From the NCBI GenBank assembly GCA_035772405.1, contig JAYKKM010000193.1:3812501-3876500 (forward strand): 64,000 nucleotides of DNA, given 5' to 3'. A model generated the notes under the pieces. The model made no database searches, was not told the DNA's origin, and saw only the letters and a list, made by a program, of their open reading frames with translations. Within the stretch, counting starts at the first letter, position 1, and each line of letters opens with the position of its first letter. Origin of the DNA: Chrysogorgia sp. JL179-B06. Its lineage: Eukaryota > Cnidaria > Anthozoa > Scleralcyonacea > Chrysogorgiidae. Made by a program: the position numbers and the translations under genes. Below are positions 1 to 13,400 of this stretch, piece by piece.

Positions 1-44
1 CGAAGCATGGGAGAATCAATAACTCTAGTCACATAAATCTCATG

Positions 45-150
45 AAGGTAGGAATCGAACGAGGTCGGGCTTAACTTCAGAACTCAGCGGTGAGAAGCAG
101 CGCGCTAACAGCACGCGCCATCCGTGCTTTCCGCGAATCCATGACAAAAA
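45..150 (-). repeat. tRNA-derived SINE fragment
   Basis: Read on the minus strand, this stretch has an A-box-like segment (TGGCGCGTGCTG) followed about 45 bases later by a good RNA polymerase III B box (GTTCGATTCC). That spacing is what a tRNA-derived SINE head shows. No complete tRNA cloverleaf or CCA-adjacent acceptor stem is evident, so it is not called as a tRNA gene. Confidence 0.4.
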
Positions 151-815
151 ACCCACATGACAAAAACCCCGCCGACAAAATGCCCGCCGACAAAACCCCA
201 AATTACGGAATTCAGACAAAAACCCACATTTCTGTTTATCAATTTTTTAAATTAACACAATATAATGGTATAGAAGTGGAAATACTGTTTAAATAAATAA
301 AAGTAAAGAAAAGTATTATGAAAAGTTACTGTTCATGTGACTAACAAACTCGAATGTTGTGACCGACGCCACGCAGCATCTGCAGCTCCAAAGTCTTGCG
401 TCCATCTCTGAAGTCATTCCCACCGCTTAGTGCTCGAACTGGTGGACTTATTGTGGACTTATTGTGTACATATGACCATCGTAACATAGCTTTTCACCCC
501 CTTTGTTGCTTTGAAGGACTTCCATGATTGGTAGTTAGTTTGTAACTGAATTGAGAATCTAAAGCAGCTCTTTATAGGATTACGTATTATCTTTCAGGCG
601 ATGACTCACTTCATAGAAATGTGCTTTTTTACGAAATGCTTTTGGGAGTCATCCAAGCATTCTGCTTTTGTTATGGATTGCTTTTGGCAGTGGCCCACGT
701 GTATTGTTCTTTTGTTTATGCGGAATGCTTTTGTGAGTCATCGCTCATTCAAATTTGTCGGCGGGGTTTTTGTCATGTGGGGTTTTTGTCGGTAACCCGC
801 TTTCCGCCACCCGTG
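120..815. mobile_element. Inverted-repeat element with GACAAAAACCCC arms
   Basis: The segment around 149-180 (ACCCACATGACAAAAACC followed by CCGCCGACAAAA) recurs in reverse complement around 748-781. Nearby blocks containing GCTTTCCGC and GTGCT are also mirrored at both ends. This looks like a short non-autonomous inverted-repeat element. Exact ends and target duplication could not be fixed, and no coding sequence is seen inside. Confidence 0.4.
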
Positions 816-820
816 CTATA

Positions 821-1133
821 CTCAGTCAACAAAACTAAACATTATGGTTTGGATATGGTTGCCATGGAAACAAATTAGTTTACAGGTCTCCCTCTTCCTT
901 CAAAATTATTCTTTGTTTTCAACAATATGTAAAGCAACTTTGGACTTTTAACAAGTTGGCATCGTTCTGTGCGATTTTCAACAAATTTTCAAAAACATGT
1001 AACTGCAAAAAACATGTAACTGCAATGAGCAAAAACGAAAAATCCATGTTTAAATAAAAAGAAGCCTGTAAACTAATCTATTGCCATGGAAACCATATCT
1101 AAACTATATCAATGTTTAGTTTTGTTGACTGAG
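821..1133. mobile_element. MITE with TA target duplication (CTCAGTCAACAAAAC ends)
   Basis: The ends CTCAGTCAACAAAAC and GTTTTGTTGACTGAG are perfect inverted repeats, and the similarity continues inward about 60 bp (both arms carry CCATGGAAAC). The element is flanked by TA at 819-820 and 1134-1135, as in Tc1/mariner-type insertions. It is 313 bp long with no ORF. A diverged relative lies at about 2165-2434. Confidence 0.75.
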
Positions 1134-1304
1134 TAAGTCTACAAAAGTCCTGAAATTTCAGAGCCGTAACTTAAACGATTATTAAGATATAAACATTTAA
1201 TCGACACGGGCACTTCCCCTCCCGCTCTGGATAGGGTTAACATTATTCTGAAGTACATGTATCCTTAAATTTGAAACACGGTACAATTGAAGAATGTGAC
1301 CTAC

Positions 1305-1448
1305 CGTTAACAGATGCTCGTTGACATATGGCGACAGTACATGACGCCGACAGGTCTTCATTACGTCACTAAAGTTTTTGGCAGTTATCGTGCCTTTGTG
1401 TAACTTGCATTGATAGAACGCTTGTGTCACGTGTTCTTCTTGTAAATC
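1305..1448 (-). CDS. SLC25A12/13: Aralar exon 6
   Basis: A 144-base phase 0 exon reads [11 protein letters not shown], then [19 protein letters not shown], the EF-hand tail that precedes the carrier domain. The acceptor is ATTGCAG and the donor ACG|GTAGGT. The following exon is not found before position 1, so the gene continues out of the window. Confidence 0.92.
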
Positions 1449-4400
1449 CTGCAATCATACAAAGCATAGTTAAAGTGCCTATCCGGGGTTTGGGGATTTT
1501 ACATATTCGTAATCTTTGGGTTCTACCCAGAAGAAATATCTTGTCGTTCGAAAATTCCATCTTCATGTCTTTTTCCCCTGCTAAAGTTGATTTACTATTC
1601 ACAGGAAAGGACGTAAAAGCAGGGACACGCAAATACATTGCACACAAATTCAACACTGAAATAAGTGAAACAAAGTTTGGCTTTGAACTTTAGACAAACC
1701 TGTTTAGACAACATTCGCTCGATTCCCAAATTCCCTTTCTTGAATTTCACTGCTAAATCAATGTGCAAATAATACCTTTGAGTTTCCCTGCTTTGACGTC
1801 ATTTCCTGTGAATAGTAAATCAACTTTAGCAGCGGAAAAAGGCACGAAAAAGAAATTTTCGAACGGCAAGATATTTTACAATTCTTCTCAAGAGATTCCA
1901 AAGATCACAAATATGTAAAATCCCCAAACACCGGATAGGCACATTCAGGCTCTTCGCAGCGATACTGGAGCATACGCATTGCACTAAATCAAAACAAACC
2001 AATATGACGTCCGAGGCATACGGAGTGAATACATTTTGTGGTTGGTTAACTTTTCGTTCTCGTTGTCTGAGGTGAAATTAATAAAATCGAATGTAGTGAC
2101 AAAAATACTATTTCCACTGCATTTGTTGTATCATCGCAGTTACCGCTACCATCTGAAATTTCGGAGTCAACACCTTAGTTTCCAGGCCACTTTCTTTCTT
2201 TAAACTAATTGTTTGTTTTTCACCACATAGCAAGCAACTTTTTAAGTTTTTACCAGTTGGTATCTTTTCTGTTTAATTATCAATGCATGAAGACAGTTTA
2301 AAACAAAATACATTGCCTACAATGACGAAAAATGGAAGATTTCGCTTTTACACAAAGAGAGCCTGGGAACTAATCTGTTACCATGGTGACCACATAAGTA
2401 TTACAACAATGCTTGGATTTGTTGACGGAGTAAGAGTCTGAAGAATACCTGATTTTCAGTTGTGTTGTCATGCTGTGTCACACTTGTGACGTCATAGTTC
2501 AAATTATATAAGCGTAATAACTCAAGAACGCGATAAGATATAAAAGGCATGTAAAAGCCATTTTTCATTAATTTTAGTGTTCTTTCAAATACAATCATAA
2601 AAATTTTCATTTCATATAACTTTAATATACAAAGTAAATATCTCTATAATTCCTGGCAGCTCAAAACAAAAACAAATTACTATTAAATAAAAGGCTTTAA
2701 GTATAATGTTTAGAAATGTTATAATAGTTTTACGGTATCTGCTCTTTTACCCGAGAAATAACGTTTTTATTCTCGTATTGGACGTCGCCATTTTAGGCGT
2801 TTGCTCGACGGCTCAAACTCGATGTACAGTTGGTAAAATAAGTCGATGTAAAGCTGACGTCATTGAATACTTGTCTTTTGTTCCTTGCACTAACCACTTG
2901 CCATAACCCGGGCAATGATCTAGAATGAGCATGAAATCGTGTTGGTACGTAGTCACATTAACTGAATAACATCAGGGGAATCGAGGTATATAATCGTTAG
3001 AATTTTATCACTGAACTATGTAAATAACCGCTAACCCCAAAACAACTTAGATCCTACCCTAACCCTCCCCCTGCCAAATGAGTTTTCTTCCTAACCCCAC
3101 TTCGATTCCCTCAACGTTATCCAGTTAATATGACTGCGGACCAACAAGATTTCATGCTCATCCTCGATCATCGCTCGGGTTATAGCAATCCCCACTGACC
3201 TCTATATACAACTGGACTGCTGGATCCCAGTACCAATCACTTATAAAAAATGTCGTAAAAACGATTATATAATATAATATAAGCAAATTCTCTACCTCCA
3301 AAAGTTGAGTAAATTCCTCATACGGCACCTCTCTTGTCTTGTCATCGCCGAAGAAATGTTTCACAAAATCACATTCAAAATCAAATGGGAACTTTTGATG
3401 TTGCTGGGTTTTCTTTATAACATCTTCAAATTCATCTGCCGACGAGAATATCACGGAATTTCCACATTACTTAAATTGTCTTTAACCGCAAATACGATAT
3501 TACTGATATAGATTCTACATGAATAGTTGAATACCAAAATGGTTTATGATTTTCATTGGACCCAGGCTTTTAAAATTTATATATTTAAAAAAATCTGACC
3601 CCCCTTTTATGCCCAACCCAAAAAACAGAACCCCCCCCTCAAACCAATTCTTGCTGCGAAAAATGCAAGCATTAATCATGTAAAGGCTAGTTTATTCTAT
3701 TTGATCAACTGGTCAATGATTATAGTGAGAACTGTTACAGCTACATGTATATAAATATAATATTTACTACAATCCGACACCATGTTGATTTTTAATGTTT
3801 AATAATATAAATGTAGTGCTTTTATTTACAGATTTTACAAATGTCATAGACATAGTTCTTTAAATGGAGCTTCGATATAATAAATGGGAGAAAATATAAT
3901 ATTACCTTAATATATCTGGGAAAGTATTAATAGCTTCTTTGGGATAGCGACTATCTAATAACTGTATAATGTATATACAATGTGATAACGACAATAGTAT
4001 ATTTATGGAATTACACTATTATCCAGGACAGTTAGTTCAATGTGGTTGTGGCCATGGTTGAAATGAAAGTAAAAGCCAAATATTGCATTATGTAGCATAA
4101 CATCTCAAATTAAAGTATAACAATGAAGTTATATAACCATCTTTCAAACCATTTTTGAGTGCTTCGATAAAATTTTCCCTCGTTCGAGTAATTGTCCATG
4201 CATCGACTAATTCTCCCTTAAAGTGCCTATGAAACGAAAATTAAGTTTGTTTTATTTGAAAGACTTTTAAAATAATGAAGAATATTAATTTACAGCTCTT
4301 TCATATTTTACTTGGTTCTTGAGATATTTAGACTTATGTGATATTCAAATGAGATAACCTATGACGTGAAAGGATTTGCAATACATTTGAACATATTGGA

Positions 4401-7400
4401 AAATCGTGTATATCTTTAAGATTATTAAACGAAATCACTTGAAACTTTGCATGTGGATACAGACAACTAAACTAAAAATTAGCTTTCAGACATCTTGATT
4501 TCTAAAATAAAATGATTTGTTTTCTCTTCCGTCCCAAACATTTACGGGTTGGTACTGGTTGAGCAGATTTTAACGGACTTAACCAATTCTAAACTGAAGT
4601 TTAACTTTGGTGCAACACATAGCTATGTCAGAAAACAAAGATTTTTGACAAAGAGACTTAGAGGTCTGGGAACTATATTATTACTATTGCAACATTGAAA
4701 CTTGAACGATGTTCTTCAGTTTAGACTTTAGTGGTTTGTATCCACATGCAAAGTTTCAAGTGATTTCGTTTAATAATCTTAAAGATATACACGATTTTCC
4801 AATATGTTGAAAGCTATTGCAAACCCTTTGACGTCATAGGTTATCGCATTTGAATATCACATAAGTCTAAATATCTCAAGAACCAAGTGAAATATGAAAG
4901 AGTTGTAAATTAATATTCTTCATTATTTTAAAAGTTCTTTCAAATAAAACAAACTTAATTTTCGTTTCATAGGCACTTTAAATATTTTGTTTAAATTCCC
5001 TAAATTTTTTATCCCCCCCCCCCCCCGTCAGCAATGCTAAGAAAAGTTAGAACCCCCTTTTTAATCTGAGAAAAATACTTTGCCCCCCTCCCAATTTTTC
5101 CACCAGCCCCCCCCCCCCCCCCCCCCCCCCCATAGCCATAAATAATGAACCTTCCCAAATATAGAATTTGAGATTATAGGCACTTTATGTACAAGAAAAT
5201 CGAAACTTTTCCAAATGAATAACACAACTCTCCCGTAACAATGATATACACGGCTAAATATCTACACGGCTAAAAATCTAAATTGCTAAATATCTACACG
5301 GCTAAAAATCTCACAAGTTGTTGCAACGTTGGCTGCAATAGATCTGCTCGTCCAATAGTTGAGAATTTCACGATACATTTGCGAAACTTTATTATGAACC
5401 GAAGCAGGGGCGTACTGTGGCCGCCTAACTCACCGGACAAAAACTTTTCATAACTAATTGTCGGTCTTTACATCATTTCAATTATAAAGTGGATACAGGT
5501 ATAAAATTCAATCCGTAAACACCAAGTGATACTTGCTAAGGACAAAAAGTAATTTCCCCCAGTTTGTGTTAGGCCGGGTTTTGGATTAAAATTGAGTCGC
5601 TTTTTGATTTGATGCCATGAGAAGAATATTACTTTTTCAGTGCTGACGCTTAATATTTCTGTTCAAAAACGCCTAAGTAGTTCATTATTGAAAATTAATT
5701 TTTCGTAAAATTCTTTGCAGTAATCGCTGAAAACGCGATTTCATTCTTGCATTACCCGCCATATTTGTTTTGGGTTTTCCTTCTGGTTTTTTTTCATATG
5801 GACTTATAGTACGTATTCCATATAAGGTCATATCGGACGGGACTGGGAAGAGCAAATACGTTGCCCTAACGAGCATATAATACGTTGCCCTGACGACAAA
5901 ATACATTGTCCTCGTACCAGCCCACTGGATGTGGGATTGTTAACACGTTACGATATGTTCGATTATCCGCTCTTTTTAAGAAAACTACGTTCGCTAGCCG
6001 GATAAGCTGTACGCATATTGTAAACAGATAATTTATCTGCTTTGGGAGTTGATTATTTCTCAAGAAAACGTTCGTCGAAGACAGCCGAAAGTTCGTATTT
6101 TTATTTACAAGATGGTATCCGCAATACGAAAATTATATTTTTGGGCATGTTCGATTATCCGCTTTTAAAGAGAACTAAGTTAGCTACCACAATATACGTA
6201 TGTTGTAAATAGATCATTTAACTTTCCTTTAATATATTCTATAGCTTTTGGGGAGGGTTAGGACCTTTGTTGTTTTGGGGTCGGTTTATACAATCCAATT
6301 AACTAGGAGGCTGGTACGAGGGCAATGTATTTGCTCGTTAGGGCAATGTATATGCTCGTTAGGGCAATGTATATGCTCGTTAGGGCAATGTATATGCTCG
6401 TTAGGGCAATGTATATGCTCGTTAGGGCAATGTATATGCTCGTTAGGGCAATGTATTTGCTCTTCCCAGTCCCGTCCGATATGACCTTATATGGAATACG
6501 TACACTCTAAAAACACTCTGGTTAAATTTAACCAGGCCCAGGTCAATATACAACCTACATAATCCTGGTTATAAATTTGACAAATTTCCTGGTGAGATAC
6601 CTATAAATGTTACCAAAGGCTGGTTAAATAGAAGATCTTTAACCAGGAAATTTGTCAAATTTATAACCAGGATTATTATAAGTAATACAATGGTTTTTAA
6701 GAATATAGTGATTAAATCTCCCGCAAACCGAGGAATGTTTGTGAAAGTCCCGAGGGAAAGCATGAGGGCGAAGCCCGAAGGCGTCCCGAGGGACTTTCAC
6801 AAACATTCCGCGGTTTGCGGGAGATTTGATCACTATATTCTTAAAAACCATTGTATTAGTTTGTAATACCATGATGACCGAGGTGAAACTAGTGTTTTCA
6901 TTGTACAAAACTAATTGATAGTAGGAGTATTGTGTAATACAATGCATGATCAGTGATGTATTCAACAATTTTCCATTGTAGGAAATTAATATAATTGTGT
7001 GAAATGTTTAGTGAAAAGTGAATATTAATAAGTCGAGTAATTAACACTTTATCTTACTGTCATTAACATTGTAGTGTAATTATTTTGTTTGTTGTGTAAA
7101 ACGTATTAACAAAACTCTTTGTCGTGTCTTTGAATTTTGGCTCATGAATTTTAATCAGGGAGAAATTAGAAATCTGCCCGGCTTTGCCGGGAGATTTAGA
7201 GATCTCCCCGCTAAAGCCGGGAATATCGTGATTAAACCACCCGGCGAGAACAAAAGACCCCGAGGTCATCATGGTATTATGTAGGTTGTATATTGACCTG
7301 GGCCTGGTTAAATTTAACCAGAGTGTTTTTAGAGTGTACTATAAGTATCTATCGTTTTTTCCCAGAGGTTCAAACTCATAACCAGTCCCAGCATCACACA

Positions 7401-10400
7401 TCGATCAGCTCGCCCATTGCCATGTCACCACCCTATATACGAGCGCCGTGGCATGCACGCAAAATATCTGATCTCTTACCATAACTAACTGACCCTTTAC
7501 CATCCAAATCAAATAGTTGAAATGCAATGCGAAATTGTGCGTCTGGAGAACAAAGAAGAGACTCAAATGCAAGCAGCTCGCTAAACGATATCAACCTGAA
7601 AAATAAAAACAGGAAAGAGCATTATTTTATGTCATGTTTCATCTTGTTATAAAATAACATGTTACACAACAAGCGCTCTGATTGGTCAATACCCGTGCAG
7701 GATGTGCCACAATTAGTTGTAAAAACTAAACACATTGACACAGAAATAAAAAGTGAGCAATTCTCTTCTGTCGTTCAAGGTATCGATATTAATTTGTTCC
7801 AAGGCATTATCATAGGACATATGCGGAATTATTATCTTCACAGCTCTACGTTGGGTGTTCTCAAGCTGTTTCCTTAGCTCCAGGGTAAGGGACGAATGCC
7901 ACACTGGACACGCATATTCAAGTAATGGACGAATAATTGAACAATAAACAATACAGAGATCTTTTGTGGGTACTCCACTGCGCTTAAGTGTACGAAGTGC
8001 GTAAAGTCGTTTACTGGCTTTGGAACAAACGTGTTCAATATGACAAGACCACTTCAAATCTGATGATAAAGTAACTCCTAAGAGTTTAATGGTTTGTACA
8101 TGTTCAATCGGCTGATTGTTAGCTGTCAGAGGATCGAGCAATGGTTGGGACTTTGAGAAGGATATCCTAAATTCTTTTGTTTTTTTCACGTTTAGCCGCA
8201 TGTTGTTCAAAGTTGTCCACTGGCTAATATAGTCCATCTCTTTCTGCAAAGACGTATTCTGGTTGAAAGAAACAATTTCAGAAACAGTGCAGTCATCGAT
8301 ATATTTATACATGTACATAGGCAGTGTGGGTGTTAGATCATTAATCATGACTAGAAGAAAAAGAGGACCTAATCTTGTCCCTTGAGGTACTCCGGCATGA
8401 ATAGGCCTCCAAGAAGATTTGAAGGGACCAAGTTTTATGCGCTGCTGACGATTTTGCAAGAATTCCGCACACCAATTCAAAAGAATTGGCGGGACATGGA
8501 GTACTCGGAGTTTCTCGATAAGGATATTGTGATCTATCCTGTCAAACGCCTTTGAAAAATCAATTAAACAGGAACGGACAAACGTCTTTGGAGTTTCAGT
8601 GGCAGATAGCCATAGATGGATTAGACGAATAAGAGCATGCGTGGTAGAAGAACCTCTGATTCCACCAAACTGATAAGGGTCTAACTGCGGCATAATTATT
8701 AAGGACAACCACTTAAAAACAAAACCTTCGAGCACTTTACCCAAAACAGCTGTCAAAGAAATTGGGCGCAGATCACTGTCCACAGATTGCGGTTTGGGAA
8801 TCTTCGGTAGTGGTAAGACATTTGCGCATTTCCAGAGTGGAGGAATGCTACTCTGACTGATTGATGAATTGAAGATTGCACATATGGGATTGCTAATAAC
8901 TGAGGCAAGGTTTTTCAAGAGCCAGTTAGGGATTTCGTCCGGGCAGTTCGATTTACATTCTTCAATCGACAGGAGAGCTTGTTCAACAGCTTGGGGTTTG
9001 ATGATATACTCCTCATTAATATGGGGAACAGGAACTGGTGTATACGTCAGCGGTGGAATCTCATCAGCAACTTTACTAAAAGAATCGCTGATTACTTCTA
9101 CTAGATCTAAACCTCTAGTAATAGAACCATCCACAGTCATGCTAGAAAATATTTTTGTTTTCGAAAGGCCAGACATTTGTTTGATACTATCCCACCACTT
9201 TTTAGGATTGGATTCTTTCAATTTACTAACACAATTTTGGTAGTAACGTCGACGTGTCGATTTGCAAAGTTTCATAACTTTGTTGCGATAAAAATTATAC
9301 TCGTGTTGGCGACCGCTAATCCATGCATGTTGGCGTTTAGCAATGGTTTCCTTAATAACAGGAGTCATCCACGGTTTATCAGCAGGGTGACATTTAACTT
9401 GACGAACCGGGAGGTGAGTGTTCATTGCATCAGTTAGCACGGTATGGAATTTGTTAAATTGATCTTCACACAAGGCGAGATTTAATAAAGAAGACCAATT
9501 CACCGCTTGAAGTGACGAGAACAATGCTTGCTTGTTAGACGCTTTGCAATCACGTCTTTGAATGCGAGAAGTTGGCAAACTCGGAGCTCGTATACCAGTA
9601 GGATAGAAAAGGACACACGAATGATCAGATGTACTAACAGGTGGCAAAATTTGTGGCTCGTCGTAGTAACGTGACAGTGTCGAATATGCTTGATCTAAAA
9701 TGTTATTACCGCGTGTAGCTTTGGTTACAAGTCTCTTTAGCTTGAAGGAAGAGCATAAACTACCCGGTTTAAATTGATTAAAATCACCAACAACGAAAAT
9801 AGCAGAATTAGGATAAGCAGTAAGGGCGGTATCAAGACAATCGAACAGATGGGTACGAAGTTCATTATCATCATTTTTAGGTGGATGGTAAACAGAGCCA
9901 AGAATAATAGAGTTAATGCCCATTGGTAAGCGATGTGGTCTAAGGAGAAACCATTGAGTTTCAAAATTGGGATCGTTTAGATCGTGTAATTCAATAAAAT
10001 TTATCCTTGAGTTGATAAAAGTACAAAGACCACCACCGCGTGCATCGTTAGGTCTATCCCTGCGACAGGTCAAAAAGCCAGGTATGTTTACAAGTTCATT
10101 AGTCACGCACGACGACAACCATGTCTCCGTAATAACAGCGATGTCACATTCATTCACAATAATCGATCCACTAATGTCATCACATTTCTTAACCATAGAG
10201 CGAGCATTGCACAGAAACACCTTCGGAAACGAATAACCCTTCGATATACTTCGGATAGATGGAACAGAGGCATCTTGAGAAAATATTGATGGTTGATTCG
10301 GCAAAGTGACTTGAATATTTAATAAGTTGTTAACATTAGGTCTAGATGTAAACTTCTTCGGTTCACGAAGGCGAAAGGCGACCACAGGAATCGAAAATGG

Positions 10401-13400
10401 TCGAGCTAAGTTCTTCGATTTACCTCCTCTGGTACCACGGTACCGAGCCAAAAGACCATGCGTTCTGAGCGTGGACTTTATAGTAGATTACACCAAGTCC
10501 TCAACATAAGTTGCAGTGATTTATACGTTATAGTAATTACAGTTAGTATATTAGTATTAGGGTTATTTTTGAGGTTTCCTGTACTTAAACAGGTTTGCGA
10601 AACGAAACAACAATTTGCCTAATGAGGTGTATAATAATAACCGACCCCAAAACAACAAAGATCCTAACCCTAACCCCCCGCCTAACGAGTTTTCTAACCC
10701 TAACCCCCCGCCTAAGTAGCTTTAAAACACGTTTTGCAAACCTGTTTCGTTAGCAAAATACCATAAGCCAATTAATATAACCTACTCACAGTACTATAAC
10801 CTAATACTAATATATCGAGGACTTGGTGTAATCTACTATAAAGTGGATGTGCGATTCCTGTATTTAGCCGCAATTTTAGAATTAAAAGTTATTTTTCAAG
10901 TAGTAGTAGTAAAGTTAGTATTATGGTTAATACATGTATTAGGGTTAGTATTAGGGTGACTAACACTAATACTAACCCAGAGGAGGTTGGACACTTCGCA
11001 GGTGATTATCTTGACCAATCAAATAACGTCTTTTCCCGTTCGACTGAGATAAACTGATCGAGTGGAAAATTCGCATAGAGCTGTATATTTTTGGATATAA
11101 CACTATTTTTATTACTATTTTTTTCTTCAAAACTATTTTGAGGTATTGCTTTGTTGTTCTTCTTATCATATACACTGGATTTTTAATAGTAAGTAACTTT
11201 TTTCTGCATTATTTTGATTGTTGAAATATGTCACTTAATGGCAACCATGCGCCAAAACGCATTCGTGTTTACAATTTTCGAAGAGGAAAATATTTAAAAT
11301 GCGTCGGTAAAAATCCCTAATTTTTACATGAGTTAGATTACTTAATATTCTTTCGTTTTAAACGGATGACCCCCTTGACCCCTCACTCGTTTCGGAGTTA
11401 TTCAATGTTGAATAGCATGTATATTTTGGGGTTTGATCGAAATGGCGCCTAATATATTAACTGGACGAAGAACAACTATTACTTATCGTTTTCGCACAAA
11501 ATTTGAAAATTTCTTCTTAATTTGGACTTTATTTAGTATAATGACTACCAAGCTAGTTTCATTAAGATATTTAAACATATGTTGTGGTATTTTTTTTGTT
11601 TTTTACAGATTATTTTTTTATTTCAACTTCGGTTGTCATCGTGAGCTCGCTAGCTTGGGAGCTGGATTCATATCAGCTGTGTAACATTTAAGAAATAGAA
11701 ATAACAAAATTACACTGGTGTACAATACCGTAAATGTTCGATTTAGCGCCGCGGCGCTTATTAAAATTTACAATCTTTTGGTGCGGTGCTTAATCGAGAG
11801 CGGCGCTTAATATACAACATAGCGTTTGTAAATCGATGTTTGTAAATCGAATTTCCCCGCGTATGTTGGGAACCAGTCTGAGGTGCAGCGTGACGTGAGA
11901 GGAGTGTTGGTGCGAGTTAAAGTGCCCATAACCTCAAAATGTTTTATTCTCTTGTTTGGAAGAACTTTTAAAATGATAAAGTAACTTCTCTTGAAGTTTT
12001 TCGTTTCTTTGCTTTCTTTTTGAGATATATCAGTTTGTTTGATGTGCAAATATATGGAATTTCGTCACACATGCATAATGACTTATTGGAGAAATGTGCA
12101 TATCTCTTTCATTCTCGAACGAAATCATTTAAAATCAAGAAGTTTGGTGTTTTGGGAGAAACGCACACACGTGTTATTCACACTTTAGTGTTTTTATTTC
12201 ATGAACGCAAAGATATATAACATTCTCTGATAACTCATTATGCATGTGTGACGAAATTCCAGATATTTGCATATCAAACAAATTGATATATCTCAAAAAG
12301 AAAGCGAAGAAGTGAAAATCTTCAAAAGAAGTTACTTTATCATTTTAAAAGTTCTTCCAAATAAGACAATAAATAAGACAATTTTGAGGTTAGGGGCACT
12401 TTAACTGTTAATGAGAGTTGAGTGTTGAGATGTGAAGGAGATAAAACAGTGAGTGTGATATTTATAATAATATAATAATAATTTATTAATTTATACAGCG
12501 CTGTTACACTAGTTGCTCACAGCGCTTTACAATATTACAGTTAAAAACTATTTACGGTAATGATATGTACTAATCCTATTTACAATTCATCTTTTAACAT
12601 GTATTCAGCAAGAAAAGAAAAAGAAAGAAAAAACAAAAATTTAACGCTAAAAACTAATAAAAAGCTATCTTAAACAGATGCGTCTTGAGATCTTTTTAGT
12701 GATGTGCGTGAGTTTAGAGATAAGTCAGTCAACGAGTGTTTAATGAGTGTAGGATGTTAACCAATGAAGACAGACTTAAGAGTTTGCGTGACAGTAGAAT
12801 TAAGTAATTAAGGCGATATGAGCTTGTGATTTCAATATTGTGCGAGAAGCTTGACTTCGATCAAGTGAATAAATAACGCGAATAACTTGGAATTTGTGAC
12901 TTGTGGGTTTTCTACCGCGTTCCCTTTCACGCAAAATACCGCTGGAATATCTCGGGCTCCGTCCAATAACCTCTACAGATATCTGTTTCCGCTGAAAAAA
13001 TAGCGCGGGCACCTGCAAATACCGAGAATTGTGCGTAGGCTTTTAGCCAATGAAAAAACGAGAACAGAGTAAAATGAATAATCATAACCCTAATATTAAA
13101 CCTAATATTAAACCTAATATTAAACCCAAACCAAGCCTGACATTAATCTAAATATTGGCTGCCATTTTGAACAAGGCCTGGTTACACATAGCCTCTGCCT
13201 TTTTGCGCCCGCGAGGCTAGGTTACACAGGTAATCTCGAAAAGTGAACCCAAAATATTATTCAGCATGCAGGTCAGAGTATCTCAAACTCATTAATAATT
13301 CATAAAGATAAAACAAAGGAAATCAGTACAGAGACGGAGGTTTGGATATGTAACGAAGAACTTACATAAATTAACCTAACTTTAACAATATTTTTCTCTC

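Larger units (their letters stand above)
5809..7339. mobile_element. TA-flanked element copy A (GTACGTATTCC ends), interrupted
   Basis: The ends GTACGTATTCCATATAAGG and its complement are flanked by TA. The right end is split at 6501 by another element (6503-7336); removing that insertion restores the terminal repeat exactly. Inside are two arms of similar sequence (GTTCGATTATCCGCT near 5957 and 6150), a telomere-like GGGTTAGG motif and a minisatellite. A second copy lies at 52641-53398 and a remnant at 29551-29885. No protein is recognised. It is in the long Aralar intron region between exons 4 and 5. Confidence 0.75.

Noticed and set aside
6248..6510. Repetitive secreted or Cys-rich peptide
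   Set aside because: The frames arise from a 21-bp minisatellite, so the open frames are a by-product of the repeat period.
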